Shown: positions 53,154 through 62,288 of the stretch, piece by piece
Layout of the letters: every line of letters begins with the position of its first letter
Numbering within the stretch: position 1 is the first letter of the stretch
Origin: Tetramitus jugosus
Taxonomy: Eukaryota; Heterolobosea; Eutetramitea; Acrasida; Vahlkampfiidae
Assembly: GCA_937625935.1 (NCBI GenBank)
Contig: OW569392.1
Coordinates: forward strand, 124,001-188,000
Length of the DNA stretch: 64,000 bases
Direction of reading: 5' to 3'
Notes under the pieces: generated by a model
Databases searched by the model: none
What the model was told of the DNA's origin: nothing
The model's input: the letters and a program-made list of their open reading frames with translations, nothing else
Translations under genes and position numbers: made by a program

Positions 53154-54473
53154 TTATTTTTCAAATTTACTGGTACGCACGTTGTTTCCGCTATGATTGA
53201 CAAACTCCATTGCCATTGTTCTTTTGGTCAAAGTGACTCCAATGAAACCTGACTCGCCATACCCAAACACGAGCTTTGGATGGTCAACTGTTGGATCTGT
53301 CTTACTTCCAGCACCTGATACCACATACGAAGTTTTCTTTGGTTTTTGACCTTCTACCTGACTTGTATCCTCCAGCAGTTGCAGACTGTGGTCATGACCT
53401 GAGAAGTATACATCGGCTTCATGTAGATCAAACAATGGTGCAAATTGTTCAATCAATTCTACAGTATCGCCATGAGAAGAACCAGCACTGTAAACTGGGT
53501 GATGACCAATTACAAACTTCCAATGCACATCATTGTTGGAAGATTGACCTAGTTTGGTGTTCAACCATGACAACTGTTGCGTTTTGCTTGGTTTGTTCTC
53601 ATTCAAAAAGGTTTGATTGACTTGATCATTGGTATAGTAGCCCGATACAAATGGAGCAGTATCCGTGAAAATCATATGCATTCTAATGTCGTTCACTCCC
53701 TCGTACAATACATCATAGAAAGGACTTGGCATGTACCATCGATCCGAATACTTCGTATAGTCAATCTGAGATTGTGGACTCAACCGAATGTCATGATTAC
53801 CCAACACACTGTACCACTTGCACTGTTTCAGCTCCTTACTATCATAAATGTTCTCATAGGACAACTTCCACAGTGGATCATCTACAGACGTGACTCCATC
53901 CTTGTAAAAATTATCGCCTACATTCATCACAAAATCACACTTTCCCTTACTTTTGCACCACTGAGTCATCTGATGAGCTACACTCGCCTGATTGTATTGA
54001 CCCTGTCTACCCCAATCACCAAGCACAATAAAATGAACGGATTCATCATTACTCGAAGGCACTCTTCTCTTGTTGCGCAACGTAAACACAACAGCCACCA
54101 CAAATATAGTTACAATGAGAGCTAAAGTACCCAAAACGAGCAACAACAATATGAAAAACATGGATTTGTTGTGTCCGAGTGCAGTCGTAAGCTTTGCTTG
54201 AAACGCATTGGCTTGTTGCTCCTCTATATCCTCATCTCTGTTATGGTCGTTACTGTTGGGGTTGGTCTTGTCAACTTGGTACACGTGCTCTGTTGGACTA
54301 CTAATTTTGGTTCCATTGCCGTCCAGATTTTTGGATAATTTTCTTGTTGTGGACTGGTTCAGATTCTGGTCAAAGTCAGAGTCGTTGTTTATGGCGCAGA
54401 CATCTGATGCGAGCAAAGATTCAGTGAGAGTCGTATTCGTAGGAGTACTGGGACTGCTCTTTGTTCGTTTCAT
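53154..54473 (-). CDS. Tartrate-resistant (purple) acid phosphatase-like membrane protein
   Basis: This 439-residue protein has a polar N-terminal tail, one transmembrane helix at about 105-131 (MFFILLLLVLGTLALIVTIF) and an outside metallophosphatase domain from about 145. The dimetal motifs are present in order: GDWG, GDNFY, GNHD, GHHPVY and GHDHSLQ. These match the TRAP/ACP5 branch, which hydrolyses phosphate monoesters with an Fe-Fe or Fe-Zn centre at acid pH. Topology would be type II, with the enzyme domain in the endosome lumen or outside the cell. ACP5 is normally secreted with a signal peptide, so the long cytosolic tail with anchor is distinctive. Confidence 0.92.
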   Translation of the reverse strand: MKRTKSSPSTPTNTTLTESLLASDVCAINNDSDFDQNLNQSTTRKLSKNLDGNGTKISSPTEHVYQVDKTNPNSNDHNRDEDIEEQQANAFQAKLTTALGHNKSMFFILLLLVLGTLALIVTIFVVAVVFTLRNKRRVPSSNDESVHFIVLGDWGRQGQYNQASVAHQMTQWCKSKGKCDFVMNVGDNFYKDGVTSVDDPLWKLSYENIYDSKELKQCKWYSVLGNHDIRLSPQSQIDYTKYSDRWYMPSPFYDVLYEGVNDIRMHMIFTDTAPFVSGYYTNDQVNQTFLNENKPSKTQQLSWLNTKLGQSSNNDVHWKFVIGHHPVYSAGSSHGDTVELIEQFAPLFDLHEADVYFSGHDHSLQLLEDTSQVEGQKPKKTSYVVSGAGSKTDPTVDHPKLVFGYGESGFIGVTLTKRTMAMEFVNHSGNNVRTSKFEK

Positions 54474-54880
54474 TGTGTGTTATTTGATTTGGTTTTTTTG
54501 GATGGTATTTGGGGGAACTCGGTTTCAGAATTCGAATTCTATGTTGTCAAAGATTAGGGATGTCGTAGTTTAATCGCATTCCGTTCTTGCATACGTATTT
54601 TTCCTTCGGCCGATAAGATAGCGACAAAGTTTTGGCGGGGCGCACGAATACAGAGGTGCTGTTGGAATCTCTTAAACTTACACGTCCTATGCGCGAAGCC
54701 GATAGTCGCGATAGATCATTGACTAGACTCTTCTAGAGCTACAAAGGTTCATAAGAATTGCAGTTCTTTGCCTCATGCAAGTTTGTCGGGTGTCAAATTT
54801 TCTCCTCTTTTTCGCGATCTGCATTCTCACAACAAAAACAACAATAACAAAAAATTGAAGGTTGCGTGTGTGAGAGAAAA
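54474..54880. promoter_or_regulatory. Intergenic region between divergent TRAP-like and TTLL12 genes
   Basis: The 407 bp include a tttggcgggg motif at 54631-54640 and a GC-richer patch (54600-54720) with short palindromes such as tagtcgcgata. No gene is visible. Confidence 0.35.
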
Positions 54881-57595
54881 ATGAGCAACAAGGAACAACA
54901 AGCTTTTGATCAATTTGTAAAGTCTCATTCCGTCCAATTGGAAGCAATTGGTCTTCCAAAGAGTCTATGGGCAGAATTGTTCATGAAATTGTCTCAAAAT
55001 TTATTTGATGCAGGATCAGCTTTCATGTACGGTATTGTTGGTGATCAAAAGAGAACTCCATACAGTGTGTTTTCATCACTAGAGCTAAAGAAGGAATCTC
55101 AAGTGTTTTTGGTTGATCATATTTGGACGAGTACTGCTGATCAAGTGTTTACCGTATGTCATGTTTTTGATATTTGATTTTTGCTTTTGTCATAAAATTT
55201 TTGACTTGATTTTTTGACTTTTTGTCGTGTTGTTTGTTGCTTTCATTAATTGTATAGCATTTGAGCTCTAATGAGAAATTGAGAGACATTTGTTATCAAT
55301 TGATGAATGTTGAGCCGTTGAGTGATATTGTGAGCTATGAATCTAAAGTGGATAGTGAGTCTGAAATGGTGGAAGATGGTGCATCAATGTCCTTGGACAG
55401 AACGTTTCCTAGTGGATACTGTAAGTAATGATAATCTTGTGTGTTTTAATTGATTGATTGTTGAGTGAAGTGTTGACTAAGAAATGAACGCAAATCAATA
55501 GTTTTGCAATTGCCTGATTTTAACTTGAACAAGTTTACTACGTTGCGCATGACTGATGATGAGAGACAATCGATTGTTGCAGTGAATCTGAGAAACAATA
55601 ATGTATGTAATTTTTGTCTTGTTCCGTCAGTATAATATTTGGAGTAGGTTTGATCAAATGCTGATCTAAACAATCTATGAATGATAGATTACGAGTTTGG
55701 ATGAAATTGTGAACATGATTGGCTCCGATATTTGCCAACAAGTCAAAGCACTGTACTTGCAAAATAATCCAGTGATTAAGAGCGTTTCAATGGACGATTT
55801 GATTCGTGTGTTTCCAAAGTTGGAGATTTATAATTCGAAATTGACAAAGAATTACACTGAATGGGCCATTATGTTTTTGGAAGACATTGACGGCGAGGAA
55901 GTCGTTCGATCTCTTGATTTATCTGACAGAGGATTGCAGATCTGGAAGCCTGAAGTATTGGAAAAGTTCTCGAGTTGTAATGTGATTAATGCGAGAAATA
56001 CCGAGTTCACAGGAGATTGTGAGGATTTGTTTGAAACGATTGCGAGAATGCCAAAGTTGGGTGAAATTTTAGTCGATTATGTAGCCCATCAGTTGATTCA
56101 CAGTCGATTAGAAAGTGCTGGAAATCGTCTTGACAAGTTGGTTAAGATTAACGGATGGAGATTTAGGACTGGTATGCCGACCATTGATGAGCTGAATGCT
56201 ACTTTGATTAACCAAAAGATATGGCAATATTTGAACTCGTACCACTTCACTTTTATGAATATTCCAAACTGGTACTTGATGGATCAGTTGGGTATCAGTA
56301 TCAATCATAGTGAAGATCCAAATGTGAAGGTTGCAACGATATACTACATTGATGGACAACAAGCGTTTAATGTCTTATGGCCAATCAAAGATATTGAGGC
56401 ATACGAAGCAGTCACAAGAGATTTTCTATTTGGTGTCAGTCCACAGGAGAAGAGAGAGGCATTGATGTCAATTTGGGATGGTGTTCCTCGATATATTCCA
56501 AACTTTGATGGTAAGCCAGAGGTCAAGGATGAAGTTCACGTAAATTTCGATCCATTCATATCTCAGAAGGAGGCTAAAAAGAGGTTTACCTATTACACTG
56601 ACTCTCAGATGGTTATTGACAGTTTAGCCCTTCAAAAGAAGAAAGATTCGACGCATTTCAAATTGATAGAATCGCAGGAAGATGCTGATATTTTATTCAT
56701 TGTGCATGAACATGTTCGTAACTATCAAGAAATTGCTCAAAGAAAGCAGTTCATCAATCAGTTTGAACAAGAGGAGAACTATACTATGAAGGGAAAGCTG
56801 TCACAATCAACCCGTCCATTCAAGTTTCCTTTCATTCCAGAAACATATGATCTTTCGGTCAATGCTGATCAGATTGAAGAGTTCGTTTTAACATGGCAAA
56901 AGCGAAAACAAAACAATGAGGATAACATTTGGATTGTTAAACCATGGAATTTAAGTCGATCTATGGATATGACTGTTTCCGATGATTATACTGCCTGCTT
57001 AAAGGCATCATTAACTGGACCAAAGATTTGTTCAAAGTACATTTCTAATCCATGCCTATTGAAGGGAAAAAAGTTTGATTTCCGTTTCTTGGTCATGATG
57101 AAGCCTATTAGTGGCACAGAGATTAGCGTGGCTGTTCATAACTCCTATTACATACGTATTGGAAACCACAAGTACTCGCTGGACAACTTCCAAGATTTCC
57201 AAAAGCACTTTACCGTGATGAACTATTACGAAGATCCAACCACTGGTGAGAAGCACCAAGTCGAACGTATCTCTCAAGCAGAATCATTGAAGTGGTTCGA
57301 GGAAGAACACGGACCTTGGGAGCCTGTCAAGAACAAAATCTTTGCAGCACTGCGGGATCTCTTTGTTGCTATGAGGAAATACATGCTAGTCAATGACGCT
57401 TCTGCCTATCAAAGATCAGTCTATGGTGTCGATGTGATACTGGAGGACGATTTATCGCCAAAGATTCTTGAAGTCAACTACTCTCCTGACGCTGGTCGAT
57501 TAGTCAAGTATGGTGAACATCCACGATTCTACATTGACGTATTCAAGTACCTCTTTGCCAACGAAACTCCAGCCAACATTACTCGCCTTGTTTGA
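54881..57595 (+). CDS. TTLL12: Tubulin-tyrosine-ligase-like protein 12 homologue, four exons
   Basis: Exons are 54881-55153, 55258-55420, 55502-55602 and 55688-57595; introns are 104, 81 and 85 bp with GT-AG ends. The protein has 814 residues. The N-terminus (FVKSHSVQLEAIGLPKSLWAELFMKL in part, FLVDHIWTS) and the central block FNVLWPIKDIEAYEAVTRDF match TTLL12's SET-like region. A leucine-rich-repeat-like insertion (IVAVNLRNNNITSLDEI, VKALYLQNNPV) lies at about 165-230. The C-terminal TTL domain (from about 500) has NIWIVKPWNLSRSMD near 593, KFDFRFLVMM near 640 and ILEVNYSPD near 772, ending ITRLV. TTLL12 is an atypical TTLL with weak or no ligase activity, linked to tubulin tyrosination state and histone marks. 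The ATP-site wording NLSRSMD departs from the SRGxGI of active ligases, as in animal TTLL12. Confidence 0.93.
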
Positions 57596-57674
57596 GCATG
57601 GTGTTAACTCCTTCAAAATAAATTCTCCTACAATAATTATTCCCCTTTCATGAAACGTCGGAACCAGAATGGAA

Positions 57675-58000
57675 GAATAGGTTTAATACACCTGGATTTC
57701 ATGATGCTCATGTGCACTTGATCTTGGGAGAAGGGCTGTTTTGGGCGTGCCTCTGCGGTATGTCAAGAACAAGGAAGAGTTTGTGCAGAATGTTAGACAC
57801 CATATTCAGAGACACAAGTTAAAGAAGGGAGATTGGATTTTGGGTGTAGAGTGGAATGAAAACATAAATAAGTTCTTGTGTCAGTGGACTCGAGTACAAG
57901 AGATGACTGGTCGCTTCATTTCTCCTTACAGAAAATGGCACGTTATGTCATTGGCAACCGCCACGATGCTCTAATCCTCACTCGAGTGTCAGATGGCAGC
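57675..58000 (+). pseudogene. Amidohydrolase (YtcJ-like) gene remnant
   Basis: Fragments of a metal-dependent amidohydrolase can be read: PGFHDAHVHLILG with the HxH metal motif near 57690-57725, then VPLRYVKNKEEFVQNV, KKGDWILGVEWNEN, and after a frame change SPYRKWHVMSLAT/LANRH. These follow the N-terminal part of the YtcJ/AepA family in order. Two frame changes and the lack of the remaining about 400 residues show that it is a dead, truncated copy. Confidence 0.75.
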
Positions 58001-58197
58001 AAAGAAGTAGGCAAAAAATCCTCCATCATTTGTTAACGACAACTAAAGAAGCATGAGTCTGTAACCGCTTTTTGTGATCGGATTAACTCTTCAACAGCTC
58101 AGGTTACCGAACTTTTATCGTAGTTGTCCTGCTATCACACTCCAACGACAACAAACAATAGAAAACAGGCTATTCACAGTAACAACAATTTGGAAGA

Positions 58198-58600
58198 ATG
58201 GATATAGAAGATATTCATGACCAGTGTGCTACAGGGTGCAAATACAATGTCCTCAAGAGTATGGTACTAAGCAATGTTGAGGAACGCAACTCCGAGCTTG
58301 AAAAACAAATAATGATAAAAGAGTGTCTCCTCACTCACTTGTCGAGTAGCTTTCGTCAAGTTAAGGACCAACAACTTCTTGAAGAAGAAAAGAGATGACA
58401 AGAGAGAGAAGAGTGGAAGAAGGTGATTCTTGATGAAGCAGTGGCCAGAGAGTGTAAAGACCTTAGAGAAGAAAAAAAGAAATTGCATGAAGAGGTTCAA
58501 AGATTGAACAACAACAAAAAGCTGAACAAAAGATGTCATTCTTTATCGCACCAGGAGCACATGATAGACGTATCATGGGGACGAGTTTCGGAACTGTTTT
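58198..58600 (+). pseudogene. Coiled-coil ORF interrupted by an in-frame TGA, truncated by R3
   Basis: A frame from the ATG at 58198 encodes an acidic/basic helical protein (MDIEDIHDQCATG, ERNSELEKQIMIKEC, QVKDQQLLEEEKR), then meets TGA at 58396-58398. It continues in the same frame with strong coiled-coil character (EREEWKKVILDEAVARECKDL in part). The R3 insertion at 58598 cuts it. I do not recognise the protein. It is probably a decayed gene or part of an older mobile element in the tRNA-Gln pile. Confidence 0.45.
58581..58598. repeat. Left target-site duplication of R3
   Basis: The 18-bp string acgagtttcggaactgtt is repeated exactly at 60002-60019. This copy directly precedes the R3 poly(T). 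Confidence 0.92.
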
Positions 58601-60001
58601 TTTTTTTTTTTTTTTTTAATACAACAAATGGTGCTCACGCACCACGTTGCGGAACTTTTATTTTTCTTTTGCGTGAGAGCAGGCTTGCCTGCTCTCAATT
58701 GTCTAACATGATGTGGTGCTTGCCCAGTGGAGTGGCAGGCCTACGCAACAGGATTCATTCTCTTCTTGGAATGTTGTTTTGATCCCTTCTTCAGGGATTC
58801 GTTGCGAGGGCCTCCACTACCATCTGGAGCACCACTGGTGAGGTCAGATGGCTCCGTAGTCCTAGCCAGTTGGTAGGACCTGCGGAGAGCACCTGACTTG
58901 ATACTGGCCAACCTGGCCGGAATCTTGTTGGCAGCAGTGTCACCAACGGTGACACGTGCTGATCGTTTCTTGTGTTCGTTGAGTTGGGGACTCTGTAACT
59001 CACAGTCGGGGTTACTGAGATCCAACTCAACTGGATCTTCTTCGGTGGTTGTGCTTCTTGCACGGTCCACCATGATTGCTCGGGCAGCAATCTCTTTCTT
59101 GACTTTCTTGAACACCTCGGAGGTGTTCAATACTAGCTCGAGGATTGCTCTGTTACGAGCATCCTCATCAATGGTGTTGTTGGTTGGCTCTTGGGTGACC
59201 GTAGTTGGAGTGGCGGGATGGGACTCCGGCATGATCGACTCCCAATCATCGGTCGTAGACGGAGTCGAAGGTTCGAATTCGGAGATTCGCTCCGGCGTCC
59301 TTGGAGACGGGGATGCGAGGGGAATCCGGTTGACGGAAGCCATATCTTTTAACACACTGACTTGGTGGCGCAGGTCGTCCACCACAGCCAGTAGCTCTTG
59401 GTACATCTTGGTCAGCCTCTTGCTGACAGCCTTGACCGGATCACGTGGGCGTGGAAGGAAGCGCTTTGCTTCCACCTCCACTGGCATGGATTGAACATTC
59501 CGAAGCAAAGCTTCGGCATACGTTTCGGACTCCATCACAACAAAGGCGGTGTCGTGCTTCTTGAGCACGTTCTTGACCTTTGTTGTGCCAAGCATGGCCT
59601 TGATGTCGTCCTCCGTCTTACCTTTGACACCGTGGAGGACGACCTTCTTGGCACAATCTACGTTGTGCTTGAGTGCTGCCTTGCAGCCACTCATCTTCTT
59701 GTTGCGGTTGAAGGATTCAACAAATGGGTAAATGTTGTCATCAACAACAGTTACCCACGCAACAAACCTCTTGGGGCCCTTCTTGATGACTTGGACCCTG
59801 GTGAGCAAATCACCAAAATCCAAGCCAATCTTCTTGGCCAAGGCAGCCTTGGGAGAGTCATCACACTTTCCAGTGATGATGACCTCCTTGCTGCTTGGCG
59901 CAGTTCCTCTTGGCGCTGTGGTCCACACAGCATAGCGTGGATTCTCATACTCACGAACAACAGGGGTGTGTGTTCGTTTTTTCATCGGCGTTTTTAAAAA
60001 T
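58599..60001 (-). mobile_element. R3: full-length poly(A)-tailed ORF1-only retroelement upstream of tRNA-Gln
   Basis: The minus-strand element of about 1.4 kb is nearly identical to R2 over ORF and 3' untranslated region (same 10-bp hairpin gagagcaggc/gcctgctctc near the tail). It has a poly(A) of about 20 bases at 58597-58617 and an exact 18-bp TSD. The 5' end faces tRNA-Gln; the TSD edge is 38 bp from the tRNA 5' end. The close match to R2 and the perfect TSD point to recent mobility. Confidence 0.93.
58741..59985 (-). CDS. R3 ORF1-like protein (putative RNA-binding, coiled coil)
   Basis: An intact 414-residue ORF from the ATG at 59985. A non-ATG extension to 60057 runs through the TSD and toward the tRNA and is not real. 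The protein has the same layout as the R2 protein: two RRM-like blocks (about 33-95 and 110-165), a coiled-coil helix near 185-215, a Ser/Thr/Pro-rich linker and a basic C-terminus. It differs from R2 by only a few substitutions. Both copies keep full frames, which suggests selection on the protein or very recent copying. Confidence 0.82.
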   Translation of the reverse strand: MKKRTHTPVVREYENPRYAVWTTAPRGTAPSSKEVIITGKCDDSPKAALAKKIGLDFGDLLTRVQVIKKGPKRFVAWVTVVDDNIYPFVESFNRNKKMSGCKAALKHNVDCAKKVVLHGVKGKTEDDIKAMLGTTKVKNVLKKHDTAFVVMESETYAEALLRNVQSMPVEVEAKRFLPRPRDPVKAVSKRLTKMYQELLAVVDDLRHQVSVLKDMASVNRIPLASPSPRTPERISEFEPSTPSTTDDWESIMPESHPATPTTVTQEPTNNTIDEDARNRAILELVLNTSEVFKKVKKEIAARAIMVDRARSTTTEEDPVELDLSNPDCELQSPQLNEHKKRSARVTVGDTAANKIPARLASIKSGALRRSYQLARTTEPSDLTSGAPDGSGGPRNESLKKGSKQHSKKRMNPVA

Positions 60002-60019
60002 ACGAGTTTCGGAACTGTT
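60002..60019. repeat. Right target-site duplication of R3
   Basis: Second exact copy of acgagtttcggaactgtt, 38 bp upstream of tRNA-Gln. Confidence 0.92.
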
Positions 60020-60057
60020 AAGGCTATGATTTCACTAACGTATCCATCAAATATCAC

Positions 60058-60128
60058 TCTCCTATGGTCTAGTGGTATGATAGCGGACTTTGAATCCGTT
60101 GACGGTGGTTCGATTCCACCTAGGAGAA
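60058..60128 (+). tRNA. tRNA-Gln (TTG)
   Basis: Acceptor arms tctccta (60058-60064) and tagga-ga (60121-60127) pair perfectly, with A as discriminator. The anticodon stem gcgga/tccgt encloses the loop ctttgaa, giving anticodon TTG for codon CAA, the codon behind most poly-Gln tracts in this window. The T-arm is ggtggttcgattccacc. A run of seven T residues follows at about 60131. No intron. Confidence 0.95.
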
Positions 60129-60935
60129 CTTTTTTTGGGCGTGGGAGAAGTTGTTGTGCACGAGTTTGGCATTGGTCTCAATGAAGGACGGAATCCTTTG
60201 AACGATGTCACAGCTTTCGAGTGCTAAAAAGGATTGACAAGAAGCACAGGGTGTTAAGTAAGCCACTGCAGAGATCAAAAAGAAGCGTACGCGATTCCAT
60301 ATTGACGTGTTCCTCGACGTGCAGAGTATTGTTACGGACGAGCAAGTCGTTTACAAAAATCCAATACTTGGCCTCCTCTAAGCTAATGGCAGAACCAATC
60401 AACAGAAACAAAAGGTAACTCATTTGTGTTTTGTTAGAGCTTGATCTATTTTGTGAGACGGTACTATTCAGCTCATCATTAATATCATTTTAATAGCTGT
60501 GAATGCTGTTCTCTTTTGTCAGTGGTTCTTGGTCGCTCCACCTCCCGTATCCTCAGCACCATCAAGCAACAACCATCTACTCCTTTCTTCTGCTGAGGTT
60601 GTGCCAAAATCGAGAGAAAGATTCGTTAACGTATCGAGGACAAGATCCCAATCGATTCTATGCCGTGTTTGATCCTGTTGTGAGTTGTCGAGGATGTTTT
60701 GCATAGAATGAACTGTGATATGACTGTTATCATAGTGACTCGAAAAACCAATTCTCATCCAACTGGATTTAATCCAGTGAAAAGAATAAGTGTGTCTTTC
60801 AATCGACCTGGTCTGGTGCCAGTTTAGCCAAGATGAAAGAGTGTACTGCGTAGAAGGAGTTGTTACATAGTGTGAGAAGAATAAGAGTTATGTTAAGCAT
60901 AGATTCTTTATACAAGAACATCAAGCAAATGTTGC
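60129..60935. other. Gene-poor stretch, nothing recognised
   Basis: These 807 bp have only short open frames on both strands, none with recognisable protein features. A small minus-strand frame at 60208-60423 has one hydrophobic segment but no support. Composition resembles decayed coding or intergenic sequence. Confidence 0.4.
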
Positions 60936-61244
60936 CTAGTTGGTAGGCTCTTGTTGCTGGCTCTTGCTGGTTGAGACTTTGCAGGGGATACGAATGGTCT
61001 TTCCTGTCTTTGGATCTCTTCTCAGGCAATTAAAACCGCTTTGTGCATATCCACCAGGACACTTGCACACCTTCCATGTGCAGGGTTTGGCAAAAACTTG
61101 ACCTTGTGCCTTCTTCACACATTGAACTTTTCCTTGATAAGTTTGTGGAGAATATCCTTGAGGACAAACACACCTTTGAGGGGGAGCTTGGAGCGTATAG
61201 ACGACCGCCAATAAAACGAGAAGCAAGACTAAAATGAATTTCAT
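60936..61244 (-). CDS. Small secreted cysteine-rich protein
   Basis: The protein has 102 residues from the ATG at 61244. It starts with a clear signal peptide (MKFILVLLLVLLAVVYTLQA, cleavage likely near residue 20). The mature part is basic and has eight Cys residues in two similar units (CVCPQGYSPQTYQGKVQCV and CKCPGGYAQSGFNCL), recalling short EGF-like or trypsin-inhibitor-like repeats. The function is unknown. No enzyme motif is present. Confidence 0.75.
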   Translation of the reverse strand: MKFILVLLLVLLAVVYTLQAPPQRCVCPQGYSPQTYQGKVQCVKKAQGQVFAKPCTWKVCKCPGGYAQSGFNCLRRDPKTGKTIRIPCKVSTSKSQQQEPTN

Positions 61245-61519
61245 TGTTGTTTTTTGATGTTCTGATTGTTGGCCCAATCAAGTCGGTAGAAATACGGTAG
61301 GCGTCAACGCTGGAATGTCACCAGCCTGTCCGTCAACTTCGTTGCCCGACGAGTAAATCTTCCAAGGCCAAGATAGAACCCACATGCGCTGGATATGATA
61401 TGGAAGAACCAAAAAGACCTATTCAGATTTCAACACTGTTGAAGGCAGTAGATAATGCATTTCCAATTCATAACAGTCCCATGCATCTTTCAACCAGCTG
61501 ACTATCAGAAATTTTGTTT

Positions 61520-62089
61520 TCAGCGGGGTGGATATCCTTCCCATTCAAGAGCGATGTTTTCTTTGTTTTTGTTCTGGTCATGGTATCTTTTCATTACTCG
61601 CTTCCGTAATTCTTCTTCAGACATGTCCAGCAACATTCTTCTCCTTTCCATATCTTCAGGACTCACATCGTGAGCTTCCATTTCAATCTCTGAGATTTTT
61701 CTCTCAAACAACAGGCTGTCACTCAGCATGCTGTCCTCCATCATGTCTTCATCCATATCAATATCAGTTGTCCTCCGTCGATTCTTCTTCATTGCCCCAT
61801 TTCCTCCTCGAGGGAGAAACATATCATACGGAAGAGCCATAACTCTTGCATCTGGATTCATCTTGAGCATCCGAATGTATTCTCTTTTACTTTCACTGTC
61901 ATCTGTCACTGTCGTAGGGACGGACAAATAGGAATTCTCACTCCTTGAAGTAGGTCTCTGTTTTTCTAAATCCATGGATCGAGAGTAGGAACTATGATCA
62001 TCACCCTCATCAGACTTGCTCCCACGACCCCAGATCATTGATGATGCAAGAGAAAGGGAAGCATTCAGGAGTGGAGAAAACAAGATCAT
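61520..62089 (-). CDS. Unknown acidic, Met-rich protein
   Basis: The protein has 189 residues from the ATG at 62089; the frame extends upstream only to a TTG. The start MILFSPLLNASLSLASS is mildly hydrophobic. The rest is charged, with Ser-rich and Asp/Glu/Met-rich stretches (DIDMDEDMMEDSMLSD) and a helical end (MERRRMLLDMSEEELRKRVMK in part). No family was recognised. It could be a short cytosolic regulatory protein. Confidence 0.5.
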   Translation of the reverse strand: MILFSPLLNASLSLASSMIWGRGSKSDEGDDHSSYSRSMDLEKQRPTSRSENSYLSVPTTVTDDSESKREYIRMLKMNPDARVMALPYDMFLPRGGNGAMKKNRRRTTDIDMDEDMMEDSMLSDSLLFERKISEIEMEAHDVSPEDMERRRMLLDMSEEELRKRVMKRYHDQNKNKENIALEWEGYPPR

Positions 62090-62288
62090 TCTTGTGTTGT
62101 TGTTTGCGTCGTCAGTCAACGAGAGGAGAAGACAATTGTGTGATTTGTTTTTGAACTAGTTGATTTTTATTGTCTGACGACATAAATAAAGCCAAGGGTG
62201 TCGTCTTTTATCCCAAGACATAGTTCCTAATAATTATTAAGTAATTTGTGTGTTTGGATTGATTGGGTTGGTAATTTGATGTGTGAGC

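Noticed and set aside
58198-58600. In-frame TGA at 58396 read as selenocysteine, given the SBP2-like gene in the window
   Set aside because: The ORF is a plain coiled coil with no redox motif, the frame is cut by R3 soon after, and no SECIS-like structure was seen. Decay is the simpler reading.
60057-60184. N-terminal extension of the R3 protein and an ORF through tRNA-Gln
   Set aside because: The extension starts at a non-ATG codon and runs through the target-site duplication. The other ORF overlaps a clear tRNA.
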